A stretch of 38,896 nucleotides of DNA from Syntrophaceae bacterium UBA1163 (lineage in GTDB: Bacteria; Desulfobacterota; BSN033; UBA1163): assembly GCA_002311635.1 (NCBI GenBank), contig DBZJ01000151.1, forward strand, positions 1 to 38,896. Reading direction: 5' to 3'. Below, one piece after another: positions 25,321 through 33,673 of the stretch (position 1 is its first letter; each line of letters starts with the position of its first letter). The notes under the pieces were generated by a model that ran no database searches, was not told the origin of the DNA, and saw nothing but the letters and a program-made list of their open reading frames with translations. The position numbers and the translations under genes were made by a program.

Positions 25321-26244
25321 GTGGCGAAAAACTGGCCACTTGCAAGACGTAAAGAGAACCTTCAACAGAGAGCCTGCCTCCTACGGCAAATCAGGGAGTT
25401 TTTTGTTGGAAAAGGCTATGTGGAGGTAGAAACTCCCCACCGAATTCCCACGCCTGCACCAGAATCTCATATCGATGCCATTCCCTCCGGGCCATGGTTC
25501 CTCCACACCTCGCCCGAACTCTGCATGAAACGTATGGTGGCAGCGGGGTATGAGAAGATCTTTCAAATCTGCCGGTGCTGGCGAGAAAAGGAGCGGGGGA
25601 GCCTACACCTGCCGGAATTTACTCTTCTGGAGTGGTATAGGACAGGTGGCGGCTACCGTTCATTGATGGAGGAGTGTGAGGGATTGATTCAATCCGTAGC
25701 CAAGTCGATTGGCCTGGGACAGAAGATCGTTTTCCGCGGCCGTGAGATCGATCTCTCTGAGCCGTGGGAAAGAATCTCTGTCAAGGAGGCGTTTCATGGC
25801 TATACGCAAACCTCTGTGCCAGAAGCACTGGAGCGAAACCTTTTTGACGAAATCATGGTTCGGGACATTGAACCGAGACTGGGGTTAGAAAAACCGACGT
25901 TTATTTATGATTATCCCGCTCAGCGCGGAGCACTGGCCCGGCTGAAACCGCAAGATCAAACGGTGGCCGAACGTTTCGAGCTTTATATAGGCGGCTTGGA
26001 GCTGGCCAACGGTTTTTCGGAGTTGGTCGATGCAAAAGAGCAAAGAAGGCGATTTCACGCAGAAAATGAGAACCGCCAATCTCTTGGCAAGTGTATTTAT
26101 CCCATGCCCGATAGATTCTTAGAGGAATTAGATGAGATGCCTCCGGCGGCTGGCATCGCATTGGGAGTGGATCGACTGGCCATGGTTTTCTTAAATGCCG
26201 AGAAAATTGATGAGGTGGTCGCCTTTACTCCGGAAGAACTTTAA
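25321..26244 (+). CDS. epmA: EF-P lysyltransferase EpmA (GenX/PoxA)
   Basis: About 307 aa, a lysyl-tRNA-synthetase-like class II catalytic core without the anticodon-binding domain. Motif 2 region: FQICRCWREKERGSLHLPEFTLLEW. Motif 3: GIALGVDRLAMVFL. The binding segment IGGLELANGFSELVDA is typical. It attaches (R)-beta-lysine or lysine to EF-P, encoded directly upstream. The GTG at 25321 gives the family's usual N-terminus (AKNWPLARRKENL); a TTG at 25273 would overlap efp by 44 bases. Confidence 0.93.
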   Translation: MAKNWPLARRKENLQQRACLLRQIREFFVGKGYVEVETPHRIPTPAPESHIDAIPSGPWFLHTSPELCMKRMVAAGYEKIFQICRCWREKERGSLHLPEFTLLEWYRTGGGYRSLMEECEGLIQSVAKSIGLGQKIVFRGREIDLSEPWERISVKEAFHGYTQTSVPEALERNLFDEIMVRDIEPRLGLEKPTFIYDYPAQRGALARLKPQDQTVAERFELYIGGLELANGFSELVDAKEQRRRFHAENENRQSLGKCIYPMPDRFLEELDEMPPAAGIALGVDRLAMVFLNAEKIDEVVAFTPEEL

Positions 26245-26252
26245 AATTCGGT

Positions 26253-26284
26253 CCCCTCGCCTCCCTAAGGGAGATGGGAAGGGG
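26253..26284. repeat. Small stem-loop repeat between epmA and the rRNA methyltransferase gene
   Basis: CTCCC-TAA-GGGAG (26261-26273) is nested in CCCC/GGGG arms, the CCCTC/GAGGG family of 10851-10894. Confidence 0.55.
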
Positions 26285-26293
26285 AAAGGTCTT

Positions 26294-27466
26294 ATGTCTT
26301 TTTGGACGAGAAAGAGTAGAATTGTCATTACCTGTGCGAAGGGGATATCGGCTTTTCTAAGGCAGGAGATTCTCTCGTTAGGCTTTGCGGTCTTGTCAGA
26401 GGGAAAGGCGGAGGTGGTGACAGAAGGAGCGATGGAAGATACCTTGAGACTGAACCTACTGATCCGCACAGGGCAGCGAGTTCTCTTCCTGCTTGAGTCA
26501 TTCAATGCAAAGACTCCTGACGATCTCTATAAAAGGATATCCGGAATCCCTTGGGAAGAATTTATTTCGGAAGATAGTTATTTCTCCGTCACTTCTTCTG
26601 TTCACAACCCGACGATTAAGGATTCGAGGTTTGCAAATGTGAGATGCAAGGATGCCGTGGTGGACAGGATTAAAGAAAAGCGTGGGCGGAGGCCGGATAC
26701 CGGTCCTGAAAGAGACAAAGTTGTGATTCACCTCTACTGGACGGGTAGTGTATGCCAAGTATTCCTCGATACCTCGGGGGAACCTCTTTCCAAACGCGGC
26801 TACAGGATGATCCCTCTCAAGGCGCCGATGCAAGAGACCCTTTCGGCGGCTGTTATTTTGGCAACCGGTTGGACGGGAGACGGAAATTTTATTAACCCGA
26901 TGTGCGGCAGCGGAACGCTTGCCATCGAGGCCGCTTTAATCGCTCTCGGCAGGGCGCCGGGTCTGTTAAGAGGTAATTATGGTTTCATGCATCTCAAGGG
27001 ATTTGATGAATCTTCTTTTAAAACACTCCGCAGAAAAATAAGAGCAGAAGCCAAGGATAAATTGAATGGAAGGATCATCGCCACGGATATCAGCCAGCAG
27101 GCTGTCGAATCAGCAAAGAGGAATGCGATGACAGCAGGCGTAGAGCGATTCATTGAATTCGGGGTATGTGATTTTTCTGGGACCCCCGTCCCAGGCGGAG
27201 ACGGAGTGGTTGTCATAAACCCGGAATATGGCGAACGACTGGGGGAAACAGAAAAGCTAAAGGAGACCTACCCAGGAATTGGAGATTTTTTTAAAAAGAA
27301 ATGTAATGGGTATACAGGATACGTTTTTACCGGTAATCTCGACCTGGCAAAAAAAGTGGGGTTGCGAACGAGAAGAAGAATTCTTTTTTACAATGGCCCC
27401 ATCGAGTGCAGGCTATTGGAGTACGATCTGTATGAGGGGAGCAGAAAAAGACCGTTGCAAAATTAA
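26294..27466 (+). CDS. THUMP-domain class I RNA methyltransferase (RlmL/Trm14-like)
   Basis: 390 aa from the ATG at 26294, with AAAGG upstream. An N-terminal ferredoxin-like/THUMP part (~1-160; FSVTSSVHNPTIKDSRFANVRCKDAVVDR) is followed by a Rossmann methyltransferase with NPMCGSGTLAIEAAL (SAM site) and IIATDISQQAVESAKRN. The family makes m2G in 23S rRNA or tRNA. The catalytic tetrad usually reads NPPY; here it is NPEYGERLGE, so either this subfamily tolerates Glu or activity is altered. It may be translated with epmA. Confidence 0.82.
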   Translation: MSFWTRKSRIVITCAKGISAFLRQEILSLGFAVLSEGKAEVVTEGAMEDTLRLNLLIRTGQRVLFLLESFNAKTPDDLYKRISGIPWEEFISEDSYFSVTSSVHNPTIKDSRFANVRCKDAVVDRIKEKRGRRPDTGPERDKVVIHLYWTGSVCQVFLDTSGEPLSKRGYRMIPLKAPMQETLSAAVILATGWTGDGNFINPMCGSGTLAIEAALIALGRAPGLLRGNYGFMHLKGFDESSFKTLRRKIRAEAKDKLNGRIIATDISQQAVESAKRNAMTAGVERFIEFGVCDFSGTPVPGGDGVVVINPEYGERLGETEKLKETYPGIGDFFKKKCNGYTGYVFTGNLDLAKKVGLRTRRRILFYNGPIECRLLEYDLYEGSRKRPLQN

Positions 27467-27499
27467 TATTGCAAATTTAGCATTTTCCAATTTGCAATA
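27467..27499 (+). terminator. Hairpin directly after the RNA methyltransferase gene
   Basis: TATTGCAAATT and AATTTGCAATA are perfect 11-bp inverse arms around an 11-base loop, beginning right after the stop codon. No U tract follows, so it may be a repeat or an mRNA-stabilising stem rather than a true terminator. Confidence 0.45.
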
Positions 27500-27513
27500 G
27501 TTCTTGAGATGAA

Positions 27514-28560
27514 ATGAAACCTGGATTCGATATTTACCCTGTTTATCTTCTTTATGGTCCCGAGGATTACCTCATCGAAGAGGAGATTCAGAGACTGCTG
27601 AACCAGACCCTTTCTCAAAAGGAAAGGGGGTTTAATTTTCACGTCTTCAGTGGGGGAGAACACAGCGGTCAGGAGGTCGTCCAGGCCGCACAAACGGTCC
27701 CCATGCTTTCTCAGTATCGATTTGTCCTTGTTCGTGAAGCAGATCGTATGGATGAAGAGAAGACAGAGGCGTTGATGGAATATGTAAGGAAACCTTCTTT
27801 CTCTACCTGCCTCGTTCTGTGCAGTCAAACGATGGGTCCATGGAAGGGACATCGGAAAGAGGTCGAGAAGGTAGGGAAAGTGACGGAATATACACGATTA
27901 AAGAGCAAGGCGTTAGTTTCCTGGATGAAGAATAGGATGAAGGAGAAGGGAAAGACGCTTTCGGAAGAGTCTGCAGACTATTTGGTTGAGGTCGTGGGAG
28001 ATCGCCTTTATGACGTTGACAATGCACTGGAAAAGGTCTTTTTGAGCGTAGGGAAGAAACAGACCATTGAAATTTCTGATATGGAAGAGATTACGTCAGA
28101 GGTTAAGGTGAGCACGGTCTTCGATTTAACCGATGCGATTGGTCATCAAAATTTAGAAAAAGCCCTCGGAATTCTAGAAAAGGCCATGGAATCAAAAGCC
28201 GTCTCTTTCAGAAAAGAAGAAGAGGGATCGAAGTTTGGGGACCCGACCCCTGTTCTCTTAAGCATGATGGCGAAGCAATATTGGAGTATGCTGGTGATCA
28301 AACAGATGAGCTCTCATCAAGGAGATGTGGGAGAATTGGCAAAAGAACTGGGAACGTCTCCATGGAATATAAGGAAATTGATGGATCAGGCGAAGAATTT
28401 CTCTGAGGCTTCGCTTCAAGAAGGAATCCTACAATGTCACCAAACCGATCTAGCTGTTAAGAGGAGTCGGGGGCCAAAAGATCTTTTGATGGAGAAATTG
28501 GTGATTGACCTCTGCCGGCCAGACACCCCCAAGAATCCACTGGCAATTGGGAAAAGGTGA
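27514..28560 (+). CDS. holA: DNA polymerase III delta subunit HolA
   Basis: A 348-aa clamp-loader subunit of AAA+ fold. YPVYLLYGPEDYLIEEEIQRLL at the start replaces a functional P-loop, and LVLCSQTMGPWKGHRKEVEKVG and the C-terminal helical collar (VGELAKELGTSPWNIRKLMDQAKNFS) are family features. Delta opens the sliding clamp. The leuS-lptE-holA order is ancestral; here efp, epmA and the RNA methyltransferase lie between lptE and holA. It converges on rpsT. Confidence 0.92.
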   Translation: MKPGFDIYPVYLLYGPEDYLIEEEIQRLLNQTLSQKERGFNFHVFSGGEHSGQEVVQAAQTVPMLSQYRFVLVREADRMDEEKTEALMEYVRKPSFSTCLVLCSQTMGPWKGHRKEVEKVGKVTEYTRLKSKALVSWMKNRMKEKGKTLSEESADYLVEVVGDRLYDVDNALEKVFLSVGKKQTIEISDMEEITSEVKVSTVFDLTDAIGHQNLEKALGILEKAMESKAVSFRKEEEGSKFGDPTPVLLSMMAKQYWSMLVIKQMSSHQGDVGELAKELGTSPWNIRKLMDQAKNFSEASLQEGILQCHQTDLAVKRSRGPKDLLMEKLVIDLCRPDTPKNPLAIGKR

Positions 28561-28586
28561 AAGGGGGATGTATTTTCAACAAAAGA

Positions 28587-28862
28587 TTACTTAGAAACTA
28601 CTGTAAGGGCGTTGACTTCTCGAGTCAGCCGGGAGATTTTTCTGGCCGTGGTATTTTTATGAAAGACACCCTTGGAGCGAGATTTCTGGATTAGAGGGAT
28701 TGTCTTCGACAAAGCCTTTTGGGCCCCTTCAACATCTTTTTTCTCAATGGCTGCCCTCACTTTTTTCACAGAGGACTTCATTGTGGTTCTGATGTGGAGG
28801 TTTCGAAGCCTCCTCTTTTCGTTTTGTCTTGCCCGTTTGATCGCCGATAAATGGATTGCCAA
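28587..28862 (-). CDS. rpsT: 30S ribosomal protein S20
   Basis: A 91-aa basic helical protein: IKRARQNEKRRLRNLHIRTTMKSSVKKVRAAIEKKD and GVFHKNTTARKISRLTREV are diagnostic of S20, a 16S rRNA binding protein. A strong AAGGAGG lies just upstream of the ATG. It is a single gene facing holA, which is usual beside holA/murJ. Confidence 0.97.
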   Translation of the reverse strand: MAIHLSAIKRARQNEKRRLRNLHIRTTMKSSVKKVRAAIEKKDVEGAQKALSKTIPLIQKSRSKGVFHKNTTARKISRLTREVNALTVVSK

Positions 28863-28906
28863 AATTTAGCCTCCTTTTTCTTAATGAATTAAAGAATTCA
28901 GGAATT

Positions 28907-28941
28907 AAGGGATTGCGGATTTCAAAATCCATAAATCCCTT
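28907..28941. repeat. Nested hairpin repeat upstream of rpsT
   Basis: Outer arms AAGGGATT (28907-28914) and AATCCCTT (28934-28941) enclose a second hairpin, GGATTT-CA-AAATCC (28917-28930). GCGGATTT belongs to the word family of 20046-20095. Confidence 0.7.
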
Positions 28942-29030
28942 ACTTCTTCAATCTGCAATGATATTATTGATTTTTCTAACATTTTAGTATAGCTTGTGTC
29001 AAGGTTTTTCCGAGATTCCAAAGAACAGAA

Positions 29031-29130
29031 TCTCTGATTACACCGATTACGAAATGCGATCACACAGATTAGAATTCGGTCCTACCTATAGGACAGCTCT
29101 GTGTAATCATTTTTTAAAATCTGTGTAATC
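29031..29130. repeat. GTGTAATC repeat cluster between rpsT and murJ
   Basis: TCTGTGTAATC occurs at 29098-29108 and 29120-29130, with the inverse GATTACAC at 29036-29043 and CACACAGATTA at 29061-29071. A small hairpin GTCCTA/TAGGAC lies between. No convincing gene is seen in 28863-29158; the rest is AT-rich leader. Confidence 0.7.
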
Positions 29131-29158
29131 AAGGGAATGTTCGTTTTTCGATCCCTCT

Positions 29159-30724
29159 ATGTCCGAGAATCATAAAATTACCAAAGCAGCTACGCTCATC
29201 GGGACAGGAACGCTCCTCAGCCGTATCTCTGGCTTCGTCAGGGATATGGTTGTTGCCTATTTTTTTGGGGCTGGGATGGCAACCGACGCTTTTTTTGTCG
29301 CCTTTCGCATTCCTAACCTCTGGAGACGGTTGGTAGGAGAGGGGTCGATGACCGTCTCATTTATTCCGGTTTATACAGAATACCTCATTCAGCGAACGGA
29401 AAAGGAATCGGAAGAAGTTACGCATATTGCCTTCACCATTGCAGGAGTCCTGTTATTCGTTTTGACAGCCCTGGGAATCATCTTCTCTCCAATTTTGATC
29501 AAAATATTTGCCTGGACATGGCCCTCAACCTCAGAAAAATTTCAACTGGCTGTTACCTTAAACCGGATTATGTTCCCGTACCTGTTTTTTATCGGGTTAT
29601 TTGCTCTCTCCATGGGTATTTTGAACTCCCTCAGACATTTCTTTGCACCGGCGTTTGCCACCATTTTCCTCAATCTTTCGATCATTGTCTCCGTGCTCTT
29701 GTTCTATTATCGCTTTCAAAAACCGGTGATGGCATTGGCGATAGGGGTTCTTGTGGGGGGAATGGTTCAATTTTTCTTCCAGCTTCCCTTTTTAAGCAGA
29801 AAAAAGATTCGTTTCCGATTCAATTTCAATTTCAGGCATCCGGCGATTAAACGCATCGGATTTCTGATGATTCCGGGATTGATCGGAACTGCCGTCTATC
29901 AGATCAACGAAGTCATCGATACGATATTTGCCACTTCCCTTCCTGACGGGAGCGTCTCCTATCTCTTCTATGCGGGTCGACTCATGGAATTTCCCCTGGG
30001 AATTTTTGTGATCGCTATCGGAACAGCAGCGCTTCCGAGCTTTTCGTCGCTGGTTGTTCAGGGAAAGACCGAAGAACTCAAAGAAACGGTCTCATTTGCC
30101 TTTCGGCTGGGTTCGTTTATCTGCATTCCTGCTTCGGTGGGTTTGATCGCATTAAGCACTCCTATTCTAAATCTGCTTCTGCAGAGGGGCGCATTCGATT
30201 ATTTTGCGACTGAAATGACAGCCAAAGCGCTTCTGTGCTATTCGATCGGCCTCTGGGCAATCGGAGGGGTCCGAGTGCTAGCCCCGGCTTTCTATTCCCT
30301 TCAGGATACGTGGACCCCTTTTAAGATCGGTCTCATCTGCCTGGGGGTCAATATCGTCCTGATTCTTATCTTCATACATCCTTTGAAACATGCGGGGTTG
30401 GCGTTGGCCACCGGTCTCTCATCTATATTGAACCTCATTCTTCTCTATTGGCAGCTGAATCGCAGATTGGGCGGATTAGATGTAGCAAAAAATATCAAAT
30501 CAATGCTGCTAACTTTTTTCTGCAGCCTTCTTATGGGATGGATGGCTTATTTGGTCTGCTCCCTAGGGGATTGGACGGGCTCCGGAAATACAATCGAAAA
30601 GGTTTTTCTCCTGGGGGCCGGCATGATTGCCGGCATCGGAGTCTATCTGGCAAGTTGCTATTGGATGAAGAACCAGGAAATGCTTTTTTTGCTGGATATC
30701 GTCAAGAGAAGGGTGAAACATTAA
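29159..30724 (+). CDS. murJ: Lipid II flippase MurJ
   Basis: A 521-aa MOP-superfamily membrane protein with about 13-14 spans. The N-terminus has ATLIGTGTLLSRISGFVRDMVVAYFFGAG and the conserved AFFVAFRIPNLWRRLVGEGSM, and YAGRLMEFPLGIFVIAIGTAALPSFS is another signature. It flips lipid II for peptidoglycan synthesis. Position beside rpsT is typical for the lineage. No clear Shine-Dalgarno precedes the ATG at 29159, although the conserved start fits. Confidence 0.95.
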   Translation: MSENHKITKAATLIGTGTLLSRISGFVRDMVVAYFFGAGMATDAFFVAFRIPNLWRRLVGEGSMTVSFIPVYTEYLIQRTEKESEEVTHIAFTIAGVLLFVLTALGIIFSPILIKIFAWTWPSTSEKFQLAVTLNRIMFPYLFFIGLFALSMGILNSLRHFFAPAFATIFLNLSIIVSVLLFYYRFQKPVMALAIGVLVGGMVQFFFQLPFLSRKKIRFRFNFNFRHPAIKRIGFLMIPGLIGTAVYQINEVIDTIFATSLPDGSVSYLFYAGRLMEFPLGIFVIAIGTAALPSFSSLVVQGKTEELKETVSFAFRLGSFICIPASVGLIALSTPILNLLLQRGAFDYFATEMTAKALLCYSIGLWAIGGVRVLAPAFYSLQDTWTPFKIGLICLGVNIVLILIFIHPLKHAGLALATGLSSILNLILLYWQLNRRLGGLDVAKNIKSMLLTFFCSLLMGWMAYLVCSLGDWTGSGNTIEKVFLLGAGMIAGIGVYLASCYWMKNQEMLFLLDIVKRRVKH

Positions 30725-30780
30725 GAAGGATGCCGAAACGTTCAATTCGATTACCCCGTGCTTTCTAATGCGTGGTACCA

Positions 30781-31935
30781 ATGGATAAAACAGCAGACAT
30801 CGTTATCATCGGAGGCGGTATTATTGGCCTGAGCATTGCTTACTATCTTGCCGTGAAAAAGGCGGGGAGGATCATTATCTTCGAGAAGGGACAATTGGGA
30901 GAAGGTTCCACCAGCCGTTGTGTGGGAGGGATTCGAACCCAATTTTCCACAGAGATGAACATTCGATTCTCACTCGAATCATTGAAGACCTTCGAGCAAT
31001 TCGAAGAAGAATTCGGAGTCAATCCAGAATTTAAAAAAATTGGGTATCTTTTTTTGGCAGCCACGGATCAGGAGATCGGGGTCTTCAAGGAGAATGTAGC
31101 ACTCCAAAGAAAATTTAACATTCCTGTCGAATTTTTGAGTCCTGGCGAAATCAGGTCGCGCTGGCCCCACTTGAGAACAGACGACATCCTGGGAGGAACA
31201 TTCTGCTCCCGGGATGGGTATGCAGGCCCTAATGAAATCCTCTCCGGGTTCGTTAATGGCGCAAAGAGAGCAGGGGTTAAAATTTACGAAGGAATGGAGA
31301 TCGTCCGGATCTCCCTAACGAAAGGGAAGATCCAGAGTGTCAAGACAAAGGACGAAGAGATTTTTGCTCCCGTGGTGGTCAATGCCGGAGGACCTTATGC
31401 TGCTTCTATAGGAGAGATGGCAGGTATCAAAATTCCTGTCAAACCTTTAAGAAGGCAGATTTTTGTTACGGCTCCTTTCCATCTCACCGACCGTCCTGTT
31501 CCATTGACCATTGATTTTCACCGGGGATGGTATTTCCGCCAGGAAGGGAATGGATTGCTGCTATCCGGCCCCTTGGACCCGAAGCCGAGTTTTAACCTCA
31601 ACATCGATTACGAAGCCATGGCCGAGACTTCGGAGAATGCCATGTACCGTGTCCCGACTCTCGAAAAAGCTCGCATCGCCAGGGGATGGGCAGGGCTTTA
31701 CGAGATCTCTCCAGATCATCATGGTGTTCTCGGGAAAGTTCCCGAGGCTGAAGGACTTATCCTCGCCAATGGTTTTAGTGGACACGGATTTCAGCATAGC
31801 CCTGCGGTGGGAAAAGTGATCTCGGAATTGATCGCAGACGGAGCGGCGAGCACGCTCGACATCTCCTCCCTTCACATAGAACGCTTCGGAAAGGGAGAAC
31901 TATTGGAAGAGCCACTGACTGCGTTTAAAGAGTGA
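30781..31935 (+). CDS. FAD-dependent oxidoreductase (DAO family, sarcosine oxidase beta-like)
   Basis: About 384 aa. The dinucleotide fold is DIVIIGGGIIGLSIAYYLA (~6-24), followed by the acidic end FEKGQLGEGSTSRCVGGIRTQF; GWYFRQEGNGLLLSG and the C-terminal NGFSGHGFQHSPAVGKVISELI close the FAD site. Members oxidise glycine, sarcosine, proline or related amines; the substrate here is open. The ATG at 30781 is preferred to a GTG three codons upstream. It lies 56 bases after murJ, though a functional link is not evident. Confidence 0.82.
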   Translation: MDKTADIVIIGGGIIGLSIAYYLAVKKAGRIIIFEKGQLGEGSTSRCVGGIRTQFSTEMNIRFSLESLKTFEQFEEEFGVNPEFKKIGYLFLAATDQEIGVFKENVALQRKFNIPVEFLSPGEIRSRWPHLRTDDILGGTFCSRDGYAGPNEILSGFVNGAKRAGVKIYEGMEIVRISLTKGKIQSVKTKDEEIFAPVVVNAGGPYAASIGEMAGIKIPVKPLRRQIFVTAPFHLTDRPVPLTIDFHRGWYFRQEGNGLLLSGPLDPKPSFNLNIDYEAMAETSENAMYRVPTLEKARIARGWAGLYEISPDHHGVLGKVPEAEGLILANGFSGHGFQHSPAVGKVISELIADGAASTLDISSLHIERFGKGELLEEPLTAFKE

Positions 31936-32282
31936 ACCCCGTTAGAAATTCTAGTAGGACATTGAACCCCGGGGGATTCATTTTGAAATGTAACCCTGCC
32001 GTATAGCTGCGGGGCATTATTTCTAACAGGCTGAATCTCCAACGGATCTCCCCCTTTTCTAAGACAATCCCCCGGCAAGGCTTTTCTTCAATATTTTTAA
32101 AATGTTAACTCATGGATGCCGATGCAAAATCGCGTCAATAAATGTCAAATCATGTCACGAGAAAGACTGAAATCCCGGGAAGTTACACTCCGATTTAGTG
32201 TTTTTGATATTGAGTTTTTTCCAAAGTCTATATATAATGATTATAGATTTTAGAACGAGTTTATCTCCGGTTGGAAGGTTCG
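31936..32282. other. Intergenic region with a 9-bp inverted repeat
   Basis: No gene is supported here. GTTAGAAAT (31941-31949) and ATTTCTAAC (32019-32027) enclose CCCCGGGG and a GC stem, CCCTGC/GCGGGG (near 31994-32014), possibly a weak terminator of the FAD gene or another small repeat. The right part is AT-rich and carries the promoter at 32210-32238. Confidence 0.5.
32210..32238 (+). promoter_or_regulatory. Sigma-70 promoter of the kinase-like gene
   Basis: TTGAGT (32210-32215), a 17-base spacer and a perfect TATAAT (32233-32238), about 45 bases upstream of the start. Confidence 0.6.
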
Positions 32283-33131
32283 GTGGCCAAAATGGAATGG
32301 GATCGTTTTGAAATTGAAAACGACAGAAGGTCCTTAGACTCTGCTTCAGTTGAGGGTCGAATAGGATCCATCAAATCTAAATTAGATTTTCTGTCAAATG
32401 AACAAAATATCCCCTTTTTGTCAACCTTCTTTATTGAGTTAGTTCAAAGCATCAAGAGTAGTCTTAGCTCCATTAAGAGTTATACGCAAATCTCCCGGGG
32501 AAAGTTTAGAGACAGAGAATTCGGTGAATATTATTATCGGGCGGTGAACGAGGATATTGAGAAGATGAATATGGTGCTGAATAGTCTTCTCGATTACATT
32601 AAGGTCCACACGCCAATCAGAAAAATCAACACGGTTCACAATATTGTGGAGGAAGTGCTGAAGAAATACCAGGCTAAATTGGAAGAGAAAGGGATCAAGG
32701 TATTCAAAAAATTGGAAAAGGATCTCCCCGAAACCGTTGTTCCTGATGAACAGTTGAAGTATATTCTGAGTTCGCTGCTTCAATATGCCATGGCCTTGAC
32801 ACCTCCCAATTGGAACCTTGGCCTCTCAACGAGGTCTTTTATCCTTGATAAGGAGGCCGAAGGTGAAGGTTTATTCAAGAAGGAGGGAAGGTATATTGAG
32901 ATTTCGGTGGCTTTTCCGGGGCGCCAGAGACCGGGCGAGCCGGGATCGGGAATCGCCGCAACCCAAAAAGAGGGGGCACCAGATCTTATCCTTCGTTTTG
33001 TTAAGGAGATGGTGCTGCACAATCACGGGATGATGAAGGTTGAAGCCGACGAAAAGAAAACGAAGGCATTGATCTCCGTGAGATTCCCTGTTGAGAGAAG
33101 AAAGATAGTCTATTATCAAACACTAAATTAG
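32283..33131 (+). CDS. Degenerate histidine-kinase-like protein (HisKA/HATPase remnants)
   Basis: About 282 aa from GTG 32283, with GGAAGG just upstream; TTG 32271 and ATG 32292 are alternatives. The segment FFIELVQSIKSSLSSIKSYTQI aligns with the HisKA helix, but the phosphoacceptor His is replaced by Gln (about residue 55) and the usual Pro is missing. The ATPase half has an N-box-like stretch without its Asn (ILSSLLQYAMALTPP) and a G-rich stretch (PGSGIAATQKEGAPDLILRFVKEM) before a helix and strand typical of HATPase_c. No sensor domain or membrane span is present. It may be a pseudokinase or scaffold. No response regulator is adjacent. Confidence 0.6.
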   Translation: MAKMEWDRFEIENDRRSLDSASVEGRIGSIKSKLDFLSNEQNIPFLSTFFIELVQSIKSSLSSIKSYTQISRGKFRDREFGEYYYRAVNEDIEKMNMVLNSLLDYIKVHTPIRKINTVHNIVEEVLKKYQAKLEEKGIKVFKKLEKDLPETVVPDEQLKYILSSLLQYAMALTPPNWNLGLSTRSFILDKEAEGEGLFKKEGRYIEISVAFPGRQRPGEPGSGIAATQKEGAPDLILRFVKEMVLHNHGMMKVEADEKKTKALISVRFPVERRKIVYYQTLN

Positions 33132-33252
33132 TAACCCCCCTTCATCCGTCCGGTGCCATGGTCGTAGTACCGATGTCAGCGTCCTTATGACGGCTCTGGA
33201 CGGCGGCGCCCCCCTTAAAAAAGGGAGGAACAGAAGAGGTTATAGACTCTCC

Positions 33253-33281
33253 TTGCAATTTTCGTCGAGTTAGGTTATTTT
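33253..33281 (+). promoter_or_regulatory. Possible sigma-70 promoter of rpmB
   Basis: TTGCAA (33253-33258), 17 bases, TATTTT (33276-33281), about 28 bases ahead of the rpmB ATG. Confidence 0.4.
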
Positions 33282-33308
33282 GATCTGAGTTAATCACGAG
33301 GTTTAATT

Positions 33309-33500
33309 ATGGCAAAAGTCTGTGGTATCTGCGGGAAGGGGCCGGTCTTTGGACATAATGTAAGTCACGCCAATAACAAGACTCGAAAAGTCTGGTACCC
33401 AAACCTCCATAAAATTAAGACCCTCAAAGCGGGAAGGACCATTCATATGAAGGTCTGTTCCCGATGCCTTCGCTCCGGGCTCATCACCAAAGCCGCCTAA
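33309..33500 (+). CDS. rpmB: 50S ribosomal protein L28
   Basis: A 63-aa basic protein: [34 protein letters not shown] is the L28 core. It is a zinc-binding (C+) form with CGIC near the N-terminus and CSRC near the C-terminus. The Met at 33309 has GAGG about 8 bases upstream. It stands alone, facing the (p)ppGpp synthetase gene. Confidence 0.97.
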   Translation: MAKVCGICGKGPVFGHNVSHANNKTRKVWYPNLHKIKTLKAGRTIHMKVCSRCLRSGLITKAA

Positions 33501-33551
33501 TCCTGTTGCAGAGGATAAGCACCAAATTACAAGCACTAAATAACCAATAGT

Positions 33552-33610
33552 CTCCAATATTCAATTTTCCAATCAGATTAGTTTTGGTCATTTTCGATTG
33601 GAATTTGGAG
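33552..33610. repeat. CTCCAAT/ATTGGAG inverted words between rpmB and the RelA/SpoT gene
   Basis: TCCAATC (33568-33574) pairs with GATTGGA (33596-33602) and CTCCAA (33552-33557) with TTGGAG (33605-33610). Further gatttggaatttgggattt words run to about 33650, sharing the family of 15721-15760. No gene is seen in the 170-base spacer. Confidence 0.65.
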
Positions 33611-33673
33611 ATTGTTTGGGATTTTTGATTTGGAATTTGGGATTTAGGCTTGGCACGAGGCGAGGCGAGGGGG

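Noticed and set aside
27467..27499. Confident Rho-independent terminator after the RNA methyltransferase gene
   Set aside because: The stem is perfect but AT-rich, and no U tract follows; kept only as a low-confidence hairpin.
30448..30768. Plus-strand open frame at the end of murJ
   Set aside because: It overlaps conserved murJ codons in another frame and has no recognisable domain.
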